DNA of 64,000 nt from Mesorhizobium sp. (lineage in GTDB: Bacteria > Pseudomonadota > Alphaproteobacteria > Rhizobiales > Rhizobiaceae), in contig SUGL01000013.1 of the NCBI GenBank assembly GCA_004963905.1, positions 1 through 64,000 of the forward strand, written 5' to 3'. Positions 26,320 to 35,533 of the stretch are shown piece after piece (positions within the stretch are counted from its first letter, which is position 1; each line of letters opens with the position of its first letter). The position numbers and the translations under genes were made by a program. The notes beneath the pieces were generated by a model, which searched no databases, was not told the origin of the DNA, and saw nothing but the letters and a program-made list of their open reading frames with translations.

Positions 26320-28311
26320 CTATTTCTGCTTCAGCCGCCGGAAGCGCAGCCATTTGTCCTCGGCCGGCCTAGGCTGCACGAGGATGGTCGTGAGTTCGCG
26401 CGGCAGGGTTGGCGCGAGCGGCTTCTTGGTCGCGACGCCGTCGTTGATCGCGACGATGCTGTGGTAGAATTCCTCTCCGGACAGCGACCGCGGCGGTATG
26501 GCTTCGTGCATCACGCTGATCACCGTGACATCAGGGCAGTTGGCCTTGATCGCCTCGTGGAAGGCGGTCTTGCCTTCGGGATCGAGCGCGCCTGTCGCTT
26601 CGTCGAGGAACAATAGGCCCGGCTGCTGCAGGATGATGCGGGCGACCACCAGCTTCTGCTTCTGGCCGCCCGACAGAACCTGATCCCAGATCTTGCCCTC
26701 GCGGCTCTCATCGGCAAGGTGCCCGATGAATTCGCCTAGGCCTGCCTTGTGGAGCGCAGCAGCCACCTGCGTGTCGCTGTGATCGTTTTCCGAGCCCGGC
26801 AGGCAGACGAGCTGCTTCAGCGAGACCTGCTGCAGCTTGACCTCCTGGGCGGCGTAGAACTTCGTCACCCCTTCAGGGAACACAATGGTGCCGCGGCCAT
26901 AGGGCCACAGGCCGTTGATCGCCTTGATCAGCGAGGTCTTGCCGCAACCGGACTCGCCCTTGAGGAAGGTCCATTCGCCACGGCGGAAGCGCAGGTTGGC
27001 GGCGCTGAGGAAGGGCGTTGCATCCTCGCCCTGGTGCGCCAGCTCGAGCTTCTGAATGGTCAGGCCGAACACCGGGTTCTGGGTGGCAAAGCTGAAATCC
27101 GAACGGCCGGTCTGGCGATAGAACTCTTGCGGTTGCTGGACGTTCTCGATGGCACTGGCGAGCTCGGTCACGCGCTGGCTGTTGGCTCGCAGCGTCGCAA
27201 TCGCCGGCATGACATGGATGAACCACGAACATTGGCTGATCAGCTGGGCGACCATTTCGGAACCGGTTATGTAGCCCTTCAGGTCGAAACCATTGTGGAT
27301 GAACGGCACCAGACCAGGTCCGTAGGAGACGATGCGGGCGCCGATGAAATTGTAGATCAGCTCGAACGACATGTAGCTGGTGTTGACGACGTTCAGCCGC
27401 CCCCAGGTCTTGTCGATGTCGACATAGAGCTTTTCGTGCATCGTCTTCTGCACATCCTCGCCATGCGAGGCGGCGACATGGAAGCTGCGGCGCAGGAAGG
27501 TCGTCAATTCGCCGCGGTAGCTGCCCTCGGCCTGCTGCATGCGGATGTTGAGGCGCTCGAGCATGCCGCCGAGCTTCACTGCAATCCAGGTGTTGAGCGG
27601 CACGTAGGTGGCGACCGCGAGGAAGGCGAGCACGGCGCTGCCATAGCTGCCGAGGAACTCCAGCCCTTTGACCTCAACGGAAGCCCCGATCAAATTCTCG
27701 CCGACGAAATAAAGCGAGGTCGCTACGCCCAGCACGCCCATGGCGAGGCCGATAGCGCCGCCCGTCATGTCCTTGATCGATTCCTGGATGCGCTGGTCGA
27801 TGTTGTCGGGAGCGACGATACCGCCGGCGACCGAGCCATGCTGGGCATGGAAATGGGTATGGTTGCCGTCGAGCAGCGCCTGGTTGAACTGGTTGTTGAG
27901 CCAGCCGCGCCATTTGCGGTGCAGCGTGGCGGAGACGAGATTGCGCACGCCGGTGAAGCCGGCGTCCTTGAGCACCACCAGCAGCATCAATATGCCGGCA
28001 TTGGTCAGAAGCGTCTGGAGCGGATTGGTGTTGGCGGCGTCGTGGAAGAAGGCGATCGAATTCACCAGCTCGCCCGATGCCATGGCAAACCACACGCCGG
28101 CCTTGCTGGAGAGCGCCGTAAGCAACGCGATGACGAGAGTGAGGGTCCAGGCTTCCTTCCAGCGGTCGGAGAACCAGTAGGCTCGCATCAGCCCCCAGAA
28201 TGTACGCATCGACGATACCGGCGTCAGGCGCGAGGGCTTTGCCGCCTCGCTGGATGTTTGCTCCGGTACTGTACGTCGCGGTCTGCCGACCCGAATCACG
28301 ATCCCGCCCAA
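26320..28311 (-). CDS. BacA/SbmA-related ABC transporter with fused ATPase (BclA/YddA type)
   Basis: 663 residues. The membrane part (about 35-400) belongs to the SbmA/BacA-like group (KWRGWLNNQFNQALL, NIDQRIQESIKDM, TFLRRSFHVAASHGE). The C-terminal ATPase has Walker A GESGCGKTS, signature LSGGQKQK and Walker B LLFLDEATGA. Relatives import peptides or very-long-chain acyl compounds at the inner membrane, and BacA/BclA proteins protect rhizobia from plant NCR peptides. Whether this one does is inference. The annotated start is TTG; GTG at 28299 or ATG at 28209 are alternatives, with no decisive Shine-Dalgarno. Confidence 0.87.
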   Translation of the reverse strand: MGGIVIRVGRPRRTVPEQTSSEAAKPSRLTPVSSMRTFWGLMRAYWFSDRWKEAWTLTLVIALLTALSSKAGVWFAMASGELVNSIAFFHDAANTNPLQTLLTNAGILMLLVVLKDAGFTGVRNLVSATLHRKWRGWLNNQFNQALLDGNHTHFHAQHGSVAGGIVAPDNIDQRIQESIKDMTGGAIGLAMGVLGVATSLYFVGENLIGASVEVKGLEFLGSYGSAVLAFLAVATYVPLNTWIAVKLGGMLERLNIRMQQAEGSYRGELTTFLRRSFHVAASHGEDVQKTMHEKLYVDIDKTWGRLNVVNTSYMSFELIYNFIGARIVSYGPGLVPFIHNGFDLKGYITGSEMVAQLISQCSWFIHVMPAIATLRANSQRVTELASAIENVQQPQEFYRQTGRSDFSFATQNPVFGLTIQKLELAHQGEDATPFLSAANLRFRRGEWTFLKGESGCGKTSLIKAINGLWPYGRGTIVFPEGVTKFYAAQEVKLQQVSLKQLVCLPGSENDHSDTQVAAALHKAGLGEFIGHLADESREGKIWDQVLSGGQKQKLVVARIILQQPGLLFLDEATGALDPEGKTAFHEAIKANCPDVTVISVMHEAIPPRSLSGEEFYHSIVAINDGVATKKPLAPTLPRELTTILVQPRPAEDKWLRFRRLKQK

Positions 28312-28628
28312 ACCTTTTCTAGTTTTGTTACGGATAGTAACACCAATTGATCATTTTCCATTAATTTTCTGCCCCCGAATGTGAAGGGGGTTACCCGCCG
28401 TGGCATGCGGGCAACAGAAAGGCGTCGCCGGCCGGGCGCTCCCGGCGCGGATTTTATATTTTATTCCAGTCGTTTGAGGGCGGTGGGCTGGGAAGGCTTC
28501 CGGTTTCCCTTAGGGAAGGCAAAAACACGGTTTTGTGAACGAAATGACTACCGAAAGGCGGCATGCATGAGCAGCAGCGGCCACGGATTCTTCGTCAGTG
28601 AGGCGAAAGCGACAGTGAGTAAGAGCGC
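28312..28628. other. Intergenic region upstream of the BacA-like gene
   Basis: About 317 bases with an AT-rich centre (around 28320-28370 and 28450-28470), likely the promoter of the BacA-like gene. No gene or clear terminator is seen. Confidence 0.4.
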
Positions 28629-29309
28629 TCAGTTCGCCGTTTCCAACTCGCCACGCGCCTTGGCTTGGGCGACCTGGCGAATGGCGTCGGCAAGCGTGTC
28701 GGCGTCCTGCGCACCCATCACGGCATATTTGCCTTCGAGCAGGAAGCAGGGCACGCCGGTGATGCCCATGCGCGAGGCGGTGGCGATCTCGTTGCGCACG
28801 GCCTCGATATCGGCGTCCGTCGGCAGCAGCGTCTCGACCACGGAAGCGTCCATGCCGGCCTCGCGGGCGGCTTCGGCCAGCACGGCATGGTCGCCGAGAT
28901 TGACGCCTTCCTCGAAATTCAGCTGGAAGAGGCGGCGCACCAGCCGGTTCTGGACGTCCTCGCCGGCAGCGCCCGCCCAACGGATGACGCGGTGCGCGTC
29001 CAGCGTGTTGGGCGCGACCTTGATGGCGGCGAAGGCGAAATGGATGCCTTCCGCTTCGCCGAGCGGCTCTATGCGCGCATGGATCTGACGAATACGCTCG
29101 TCGCTGCCGAATTTGCCCAGCAGGTATTCGCGGCGATCCACGCCTGCTTGCGGAATGGTCGGATCGAGCTGGAACGGCCGCCAGCGGACGTGCACCCCGA
29201 CATCGCCGACAGCGGCAATCGCCTTGTCCAGCCGCTTCTGACCGATGAAGCACCAGGGGCAGACGACATCGGACACCACATCGACGGTGATCGAGTTCTC
29301 GGCGCTCAT
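28629..29309 (-). CDS. DsbA-family oxidoreductase (FrnE-like)
   Basis: 226 residues without a signal peptide. The thioredoxin-fold redox motif CPWC lies in SDVVCPWCFIGQ near the start, followed by the helical insertion of the FrnE/2-hydroxychromene-carboxylate isomerase-like subfamily and the cis-Pro region GITGVPCFL. It is probably a cytoplasmic thiol oxidoreductase or disulfide isomerase. AGGAG precedes the ATG at 29309. The gap to the upstream YejA-like gene is only 25 bases, so the two form an operon. Confidence 0.88.
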   Translation of the reverse strand: MSAENSITVDVVSDVVCPWCFIGQKRLDKAIAAVGDVGVHVRWRPFQLDPTIPQAGVDRREYLLGKFGSDERIRQIHARIEPLGEAEGIHFAFAAIKVAPNTLDAHRVIRWAGAAGEDVQNRLVRRLFQLNFEEGVNLGDHAVLAEAAREAGMDASVVETLLPTDADIEAVRNEIATASRMGITGVPCFLLEGKYAVMGAQDADTLADAIRQVAQAKARGELETAN

Positions 29310-29334
29310 GCTCGTCTCCTGATTGGTCGGGAGG

Positions 29335-31155
29335 TCAATTGGGCTTTCGCCACCACGTCGGCAGCTGATAGCCGAATATGGGAGTCTTTTGCGGATGTTC
29401 CAGGTAGTTCCAGTAAGCAAGCCACTGCTGCGTGTTGTATTGCATCGGCACGATGTAGTTGCCGGAGATCAGCAGCCGGTCGAGGACGCGCACCGCGGCG
29501 ACATAGTCTTCCTTGGTGCGTGCGTTCAGCATCGCGTTGATCGCCGCGTCGACCGCAGGGTCGGCGACGCCCGCCAGATTGAACGAGCCCTCCTGCTTGG
29601 CCGCGATAGATCCCCAGCGCCCGACCTGCTCGCTGCCGGGCGACAGCGAATTGTTGAAGCCGCTGGTGCCGATCAGAACCTCGAAGTCGAAGCGTTGCTT
29701 GCGCGACTGGATCTGGTCGCCGTCGAGGCTGCGGATGGTGACGTCGATGCCGATCTTCTCCAGCGTGCGCTGATAAAGGGCCGCAAGCCGCTCCTCATCC
29801 TGCGATGAGGTCATGATCTCGAAGCCGAAAGGATTTCCCTGGGGATCGAGCATCCGGCCGTCCTCCACATGATAGCCGGCGCCTTTCAGCAGTTCGAAGG
29901 CCGCTCGCAGCACCTTGCGGTCCTGGCCGGAGCCGTCGGTGACCGGCGGCCGCCAGGTGCCGTCCATCACCTCGGCGGGTACCTTGCCGGGATAAGGAGC
30001 AAGCAGCGCCTTCTCCCGGTCGTCGGCCGGATGGCCGAGCGCTGACAGCTCGGAGTTCTGCCAAAAGCTCATGGTGCGGTTGAACTTGCCGGCGAACAGG
30101 TTCTTGTTCGCCCACTCGAAATCATAGAGCATGCCGAGAGCGCGCCGCACGACCGGATTGGAAAACTTCGGCAGCCTGGTGTTGAACAGGAAGCCGGTAA
30201 CCACCGGCGGTATGCCGGTGTCGAAATATTCCTGCTTCACATCGCCCTTGCGAAAGGCCGGGAAGTCGACATCGCGGTCGCGCTTGACCGGATCGGTCTC
30301 GTCATCGAGGGCGCAGATGCCCTTTTTGAACGCTTCCGTCTTGGCATTGGCGTTGAGGAAATACTCGATGGTGATCTGGTCGTAATTGTCGAAGCCGCGC
30401 TTCGAGGGGATATCCTTGCCCCAATAATCGGGATTGCGCTTGAAGACGATGCGCTGTCCGGGCTGCACCTTGTCCACGGTATAGGGACCGCTGCCGATCA
30501 GCGGCTTCAGCGTCGTCTTGTCGAAGGTGTCCTTGTCGAAGGCGTGCTTGGGAATGATCGGCGTCAGCGCCACGATCAGCGGAAATTCGCGGTTGGCCTT
30601 GTCGTTGAAGATGAACTTCACGCTGTGGTCGCCGGTCTTCTCCAGCTTGGCGATCATGCTCATGCGATCGCTGTAGGGCGGGCGGCCTTTGTCGGTGAAG
30701 ACATCGTAGGTGAAGAGCACATCCTCCGGCGTCACCGGCTGGCCGTCAGACCATTTGGCATTGGGATTGAGATGGAACTCGATGCTCTTGCGTTCCGGGT
30801 CCATGTCGGCGCTGTCGGCGAGCAGGCCGTAGAGACTGAACGGCTCGTTGTAGTTGCGCTGCATCAGCGGCTCGAAGACGAGGTTGCCGTAGACCGTGTC
30901 GATCATGCCGCGCGCGGTGGTGCGCAAGCTCTTCAGGATGAAGGGGTTGAGATTGTCGAAACTTCCGACGACGCAATAGGTGACACTGCCGCCCTTCGGC
31001 GCATCGGGATTGACGTAGTCGAAATGCGTGTAGTCGGAAGGCAGCGCCGGCTCGCCCTGCATGGCGATGCCGTGCTTCGGCTCCGACAAGGCCGGAAGAA
31101 GCGAGAGGGCCAGAAACGAGGTCGCGGCGATCAGCCGAACGAGAACGCGGTCCAT
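29335..31155 (-). CDS. YejA-like peptide ABC transporter substrate-binding protein
   Basis: 606 residues, family 5 solute-binding protein with a signal peptide (to LPALSEP). The pattern HFDYVNPDAPKGG near residue 45-60 and the NPxAKWSDGQPVTPEDV block are typical of YejA-type binding proteins for oligopeptides and microcin C-like compounds. The partner permeases and ATPase (YejBEF) are not adjacent. In Sinorhizobium, Yej and BacA transporters both affect tolerance to NCR peptides. Here the gene lies upstream of a BacA-like transporter. AGGAGA precedes the ATG. Confidence 0.88.
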   Translation of the reverse strand: MDRVLVRLIAATSFLALSLLPALSEPKHGIAMQGEPALPSDYTHFDYVNPDAPKGGSVTYCVVGSFDNLNPFILKSLRTTARGMIDTVYGNLVFEPLMQRNYNEPFSLYGLLADSADMDPERKSIEFHLNPNAKWSDGQPVTPEDVLFTYDVFTDKGRPPYSDRMSMIAKLEKTGDHSVKFIFNDKANREFPLIVALTPIIPKHAFDKDTFDKTTLKPLIGSGPYTVDKVQPGQRIVFKRNPDYWGKDIPSKRGFDNYDQITIEYFLNANAKTEAFKKGICALDDETDPVKRDRDVDFPAFRKGDVKQEYFDTGIPPVVTGFLFNTRLPKFSNPVVRRALGMLYDFEWANKNLFAGKFNRTMSFWQNSELSALGHPADDREKALLAPYPGKVPAEVMDGTWRPPVTDGSGQDRKVLRAAFELLKGAGYHVEDGRMLDPQGNPFGFEIMTSSQDEERLAALYQRTLEKIGIDVTIRSLDGDQIQSRKQRFDFEVLIGTSGFNNSLSPGSEQVGRWGSIAAKQEGSFNLAGVADPAVDAAINAMLNARTKEDYVAAVRVLDRLLISGNYIVPMQYNTQQWLAYWNYLEHPQKTPIFGYQLPTWWRKPN

Positions 31156-31364
31156 GACCGTCTCCTTGCCGGGCGGCTTTGTGATTCGACACGCACCCTA
31201 GAGCATTTCGCCTCCCGATTGAATCGACGCACCAACCGAGAATTGGGTTCAGTCGGCCCATCGCCGATCGCTGGTTCGTCAGGCGACACGAAAGCTGGAG
31301 GAAATCGCGGAAACCGGGCTGGATTCAGCGCCGCTGGCAGTGTAACACGCGCTCCGAAGTCATG

Positions 31365-31387
31365 CTGTTGCCTCATTTGGGCAACAG
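31365..31387. promoter_or_regulatory. Inverted repeat upstream of the ialB-like gene
   Basis: CTGTTGCC, seven bases, GGCAACAG. It lies about 65 bases before the start of the IalB-family gene. It may be an operator or a leader hairpin; no T-run follows. Confidence 0.3.
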
Positions 31388-31451
31388 GTAGCGGGACCGC
31401 ACGGCACGAAGAAGCCGGTTCCCCGGGATCATTTGAGAGGAAGTGCACCAT

Positions 31452-32072
31452 ATGACGAGCAACGCGTATCGCCTTTCGGTGCTGGCCGCAGGCGTGGTCG
31501 GTGTCCTGGGCGCCGGGCTTTTCACCGCTTCGGCCCAGCAGCAGCCGCAGATTCCGCAGGGTTGGTTCAAGGCCTGCACCAAGCAGGAAGACGTCGACAT
31601 CTGCAACGTGCAAAACATCGTCACTGCCGGCAATGGCCAGCTCGTCACTGGCATCAGCCTGATCGAGCTCAAGGGCAAGGTGAACCGCAAAGTGTTCCAG
31701 GTCACGGTGCCGACCGGGCGCCTCATTCCCCCAGGCATCGGCCTACAGATCGACGGCGGCAAGGCGCAGAAGCTCGACTACGTGATCTGCTTCCCCGACC
31801 GCTGCGTGGCCGAAGTGCCGCTGAGCGACCAGCTCGTCGCGTCCTTCAAGAAGGGCCAGGCGATCAGCCTCACTTCGATCAACTTCCAGAACCAGCCGAA
31901 CCCGATCAAGGTCGCGCTGACCGGCTTCAGCGGTGCCTATGACGGCCCGCCGCTGCAGCAGTCGGATATCGAGGACCGCCAGAAGAAGCTGCAGGACTTC
32001 GTCGCCAAGAACAACCAGGACTTCGCCAAGAAGCTCAAGGAAGAGCAGGACAAGGCGAAGACCGCCAACTGA
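31452..32072 (+). CDS. Invasion-associated locus B (IalB) family protein
   Basis: 206 residues: a signal peptide (to LFTASAQ), then an IalB-type beta domain with paired cysteines (KACTKQEDVDICN and VICFPDRC) and a lysine/glutamine-rich helical tail. IalB proteins are periplasmic or outer-membrane-associated and affect host interaction in Bartonella and Brucella; in free-living rhizobia the role is not established. ATG 31452 is preferred over GTG 31443 because AGAGGAAG sits eight bases before it. A strong terminator follows. Confidence 0.87.
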   Translation: MTSNAYRLSVLAAGVVGVLGAGLFTASAQQQPQIPQGWFKACTKQEDVDICNVQNIVTAGNGQLVTGISLIELKGKVNRKVFQVTVPTGRLIPPGIGLQIDGGKAQKLDYVICFPDRCVAEVPLSDQLVASFKKGQAISLTSINFQNQPNPIKVALTGFSGAYDGPPLQQSDIEDRQKKLQDFVAKNNQDFAKKLKEEQDKAKTAN

Positions 32073-32095
32073 CCCCGGAGCGTTTTCCGGAGGCA

Positions 32096-32124
32096 AAAAA
32101 GCGGGGCGTTTGCCTCGCTTTTTT
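32096..32124. terminator. Bidirectional terminator between ialB-like and hspQ genes
   Basis: A-run, GCG-GGGC stem, GTTT loop, GCCT-CGC stem, T-run. It can serve both converging genes. Confidence 0.9.
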
Positions 32125-32143
32125 GTTGCCCTCGGCTGAGCCT

Positions 32144-32467
32144 TCAGTGCTTCGAGTGGCGTTTCGGCTCGTAGCGTCCGTCGGGCAGCTTGTCGAACAT
32201 CTCGCCGATCTGCGGATGCCGCACCGGCTCGCCCGATTGATCCTCCAGCAGGTTCTGCTCCGACACGTAGGCGATGTACTCGGTCTCGGAATTCTCGGCG
32301 AGAAGGTGATAGAAAGGCTGGTCCTTGCGCGGACGCATGTCCGCTGGAATGGCTTCATACCATTCCTCCGTGTTGGCGAATTGCGGATCGACGTCGAAGA
32401 TCACGCCGCGGAACGGAAACAGCCGGTGGCGAACCACTTGTCCGATCGCGAATTTGGCCGTTTTCAT
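32144..32467 (-). CDS. hspQ: Heat shock protein HspQ (YccV)
   Basis: 107 residues with the compact HspQ/YccV fold, recognised by KFAIGQVVRHRLFPFRGVI, the DVDPQFANTEEWY block and QPFYHLLAE. HspQ influences Lon-dependent proteolysis and was described as a hemimethylated-DNA binder. I start at MKTAKFAIG (32467); a GTG four codons earlier is possible. It converges with the IalB-like gene on a shared terminator. Confidence 0.92.
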   Translation of the reverse strand: MKTAKFAIGQVVRHRLFPFRGVIFDVDPQFANTEEWYEAIPADMRPRKDQPFYHLLAENSETEYIAYVSEQNLLEDQSGEPVRHPQIGEMFDKLPDGRYEPKRHSKH

Positions 32468-32696
32468 CGCACTCACCACTTAGGACCCGAGGCGCCGCCA
32501 GCGGCTTGCGCGCAAGGCGCCTAAGGTCTTGAATCTACACGTCGCACGACCAAAAATCGACCCCGACTTTCGGCTTGGGCCTATTTGGCGCAGATGTCGG
32601 CCCGTCCCAAAGTCGCAGAGCCGTCTCGCCGCCAAGCTACGGATCGGCGCACGCAGTGCTTTCGGGCCGGAAAGTGGAAGGTTGGGATGGGTCACC

Positions 32697-33908
32697 TTAG
32701 CGCGCAGCGTGCTTCCTTAAGCCGCCGGCGATCGCGCGAAAGCCGCTGCCGGGCCGCAGGCCTTCGCGCATGAAGAAGGCGCGCAGCGGCGCGAAGCTGC
32801 CCAGCATGTTGAGACCGGCGCTGCGTGCAAGCTGCGCCGGCAGCATGTCGGAGAGCAGCGACAGGTTGAGCAGGTTCACCGCGCTGCTGCGCGCCAGGAC
32901 GTCGGGACGGCGCCGTGTGTCATAAGCGGCGAGGCACAGCCTCGATCCTGGATCATCGCGGTTTTCGCTCGCGATTCCGATTAGATCGTCGATATCCCTG
33001 ATGCCGAGGTTGAGGCCCTGCGCGCCGATTGGCGGGAAAACATGCGCCGCTTCTCCGACCAGCGCCACACGGTTTTGCGCGAAGCGGCCGGGCGAGGCGG
33101 CCGACAGCGGATAGACTTGGCGGCCGGGCTCGACCGAGACGCGGCCGAGCATCGACTGCATCTGCTCCTCGACCCGGGCAGACAGCGTGGCGTCGTCGAG
33201 CGCTGCGAGTTCCTCAGCCGTTTCCGGCTTCACAACCCACACGAGGCTGGAGCGCTTGCCCGGCAGCGGAACCTGCGTGAACGGTCCGGTCTCGGTGTGG
33301 AACTCGGTCGAGATGAAGCCGTGCTCACTGCGATGGCTGAAATTGAGAACGAGCGCCGACTGAGGATAGGGCCGCGCGGATGCCTTGATGCCGGCGGCTT
33401 CGCGCGCCGGCGACAGGCGCCCGTCGGCGGCAACCGCCAGAGACGCGGAGGCTTCGCTGCCGTCGGCCAAGCTCGCATGTGCCCGGTCGGCATCGAGCCG
33501 CCACGTCTCGACCATCGACTTTCGCCACTCGATGCCGGGGTGAGCGGCAACCGCCTTGGCGAGCACCGGGATCAGGACATTGTTCGGCATATTGAGCCCG
33601 AACTGCTCCTCGCCGATCTCGCTTGCGCGAAAGGTCACAGTCGGGCTGCGGATGAGCCGACGCGTCGCATCGACAATGCGCATCGCTTTCAACGGCGCGG
33701 CCTGCGGCGTGAGTTCGTCCAGCACGCCCAGCCGGTCGAGGACCTTGAGAGCAGGGTTCATAAGGGCGGTGGTGCGGCCATCGCTGCTCGTGACCTCGGG
33801 GCCAACGAGCGTCACGGCAAAGCCTGCCTCGGCGAAGCCGAGTGCCGCGATCAGGCCGGCCGGACCACTGCCGGCGACCAATATGCGGGCTTTGTCGTTG
33901 TGCTCCAC
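32697..33908 (-). CDS. UbiH/UbiF-family FAD-dependent hydroxylase
   Basis: 403 residues. The N-terminal FAD motif GSGPAGLIAALGFAEAG and the second FAD motif (ALVGEAAHVFPPIGAQGLNLG region) define the UbiH/UbiF/COQ6 monooxygenases of ubiquinone synthesis. Which ring position is hydroxylated cannot be told. GTG start at 33908 with GGAAG upstream. It is divergent from the DUF2182 gene with about 100 bases between. Confidence 0.88.
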   Translation of the reverse strand: MEHNDKARILVAGSGPAGLIAALGFAEAGFAVTLVGPEVTSSDGRTTALMNPALKVLDRLGVLDELTPQAAPLKAMRIVDATRRLIRSPTVTFRASEIGEEQFGLNMPNNVLIPVLAKAVAAHPGIEWRKSMVETWRLDADRAHASLADGSEASASLAVAADGRLSPAREAAGIKASARPYPQSALVLNFSHRSEHGFISTEFHTETGPFTQVPLPGKRSSLVWVVKPETAEELAALDDATLSARVEEQMQSMLGRVSVEPGRQVYPLSAASPGRFAQNRVALVGEAAHVFPPIGAQGLNLGIRDIDDLIGIASENRDDPGSRLCLAAYDTRRRPDVLARSSAVNLLNLSLLSDMLPAQLARSAGLNMLGSFAPLRAFFMREGLRPGSGFRAIAGGLRKHAAR

Positions 33909-34012
33909 GCCAGGCTTCCATGAATAATGATGGGCGGTCTGCCGACCTATATGCGGATATAGGGCAGGTGGGCGGGCTTGATCAACGCGGCGATTCGGCC
34001 CATTCGATTGCC

Positions 34013-34906
34013 ATGACCGGCCAGGAGCACGATTTCAGCCATCTCGACCGCGCCGGCCGCGCTGCGGCGGGATTGGCGCGCAGCCCGCGCCTTGCCGTGA
34101 CGCTCACCGTTGGCGCGAGCATCGTGCTTGCCTGGTTCATCCTCGCGGCCATGGCAATCCGCGGCGCCGAAGGCCGCCTTGCCGGCGGCGCTCCGGGCGA
34201 TGCCCTGCTCCAAGACCTGCCGCGATTGCCGCTGCCGGATTTCCTCGATCGCTTTTTCGCCCTGTGCCTTGCGCCGGCGCCGCTCGCCGGTGCCGCGGGT
34301 GTGCAGGCATTGGCGCTCGTCCTGATGTGGTTCCTGATGGCTGCGGCGGCGATGCTGCCTTCGGCGGCGCCGATGATCCGCACCTATTGCGAGATTGCGG
34401 ACACCGCTCGGCTCAAGGGCGAGCCCGTCGTCCATCCGCTGGTTCTGGTGGCGGGATACCTCGCGACCTGGCTTGCCGCCTCGGTTGCTTTCGCCGCGCT
34501 GACGCTCGCGGTCTACGGCTTCGCCGCCTCGGGGCAGGTGATCGATCCTGTCGTCGGCCTTGCCGGGACCGCTGCCCTGGCGATCGCCGGCCTCTATCAG
34601 TTCAGCGGCTCGAAGCAGGCATGCCTGAAGAAATGCCGCAACCCATTCTCGATCCTGTTCGCCAACTGGAGCGCGAAACCGAGTCGTATCTTTCGCCTGG
34701 GGATGGAGCAGGGCGCCTGGTGCCTTGGCTGCTGCTGGGCGCTGATGCTGGTGATGTTCGCCGTTGGTGCGATGAACATCTTCTGGATGGCGCTGATCGG
34801 CCTGTTCACTGTGATCGAAAAACAGACCACCGGCAGGGTGGCAAGCCAGGTGGCCGGTGCGATACTGCTTGTGTGGGCTGCCGCCCTGCTATTAGTTTCG
34901 GCGTGA
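34013..34906 (+). CDS. DUF2182 integral membrane protein
   Basis: 297 residues with about six to seven hydrophobic segments. The conserved C-terminal pattern of the family is present: YQFSGSKQACLKKCRNP, then a GMEQGAWCLGCCWALM block. The cysteines suggest metal or redox chemistry in the membrane. DUF2182 genes commonly pair with DUF1326 genes, as here (12 bases downstream). The start is uncertain: ATG 34013 lacks a Shine-Dalgarno, and ATG 33920 would leave almost no space to the divergent gene. Confidence 0.8.
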   Translation: MTGQEHDFSHLDRAGRAAAGLARSPRLAVTLTVGASIVLAWFILAAMAIRGAEGRLAGGAPGDALLQDLPRLPLPDFLDRFFALCLAPAPLAGAAGVQALALVLMWFLMAAAAMLPSAAPMIRTYCEIADTARLKGEPVVHPLVLVAGYLATWLAASVAFAALTLAVYGFAASGQVIDPVVGLAGTAALAIAGLYQFSGSKQACLKKCRNPFSILFANWSAKPSRIFRLGMEQGAWCLGCCWALMLVMFAVGAMNIFWMALIGLFTVIEKQTTGRVASQVAGAILLVWAAALLLVSA

Positions 34907-34918
34907 GGGGAGAATTCG

Positions 34919-35533
34919 ATGACGGATCAAAGCTGGGCGATGAAGGGAGAGCTGGTACTCTCCTGCAATTGCACGGTTTTTTGCCCTTGCGTGCTGTCTC
35001 TTGGCAGCCATCCGCCGACCGAGGGCTATTGCCAGACCTGGGCTGGCTTCCGCATCGATGCCGGCCATTTCGGCGAGGTCGACCTCTCCGGTCTCAATCT
35101 CGGCCTGGTCATGGAAATCCCCGGCTATATGAGCCGCGGCAACTGGACCGCCGGCCTGTTCATCGACAAGCGCGCCTCGGTCTACGCGGTGAAGGCGCTG
35201 ACCAAGATCTTCACCGGCAAGGCCGGCGGGACGACGTCGCTGCTGTCGATCCTGGTCGGCAAATTCCTCGGCGTCGAGCAGGTGCCGATCACCTACGAGA
35301 CGCGTGACAAGACGCGCGTCTTCCAGATACCGAAGATCATCGACGGCGCGGTGACGCCAATACCCGGCAAGGACCGCGAGAAGGATACGGTGATCACCAA
35401 TTCCGAATACTGGATCGCGCCGGAAATCATCGTGGCGAAGTCCGACAAGAGCAAGATGCGCGCCTTCGGCCGCAACTGGAATTTCGCCGGCCGTTCGGCC
35501 GAGATCTGCAAGCTGGATTGGCGAGGCCCGTGA
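34919..35533 (+). CDS. DUF1326 Cys-rich protein
   Basis: 204 residues. The N-terminal motif SCNCTVFCPC is the DUF1326 signature and could bind a metal; one more Cys lies in EICKLDW at the end. No signal peptide. Its partner is the DUF2182 membrane protein directly upstream. GGGGAG precedes the ATG. The stop overlaps the likely GTG start of pcs in a GTGA arrangement. Biochemical role unknown. Confidence 0.85.
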   Translation: MTDQSWAMKGELVLSCNCTVFCPCVLSLGSHPPTEGYCQTWAGFRIDAGHFGEVDLSGLNLGLVMEIPGYMSRGNWTAGLFIDKRASVYAVKALTKIFTGKAGGTTSLLSILVGKFLGVEQVPITYETRDKTRVFQIPKIIDGAVTPIPGKDREKDTVITNSEYWIAPEIIVAKSDKSKMRAFGRNWNFAGRSAEICKLDWRGP

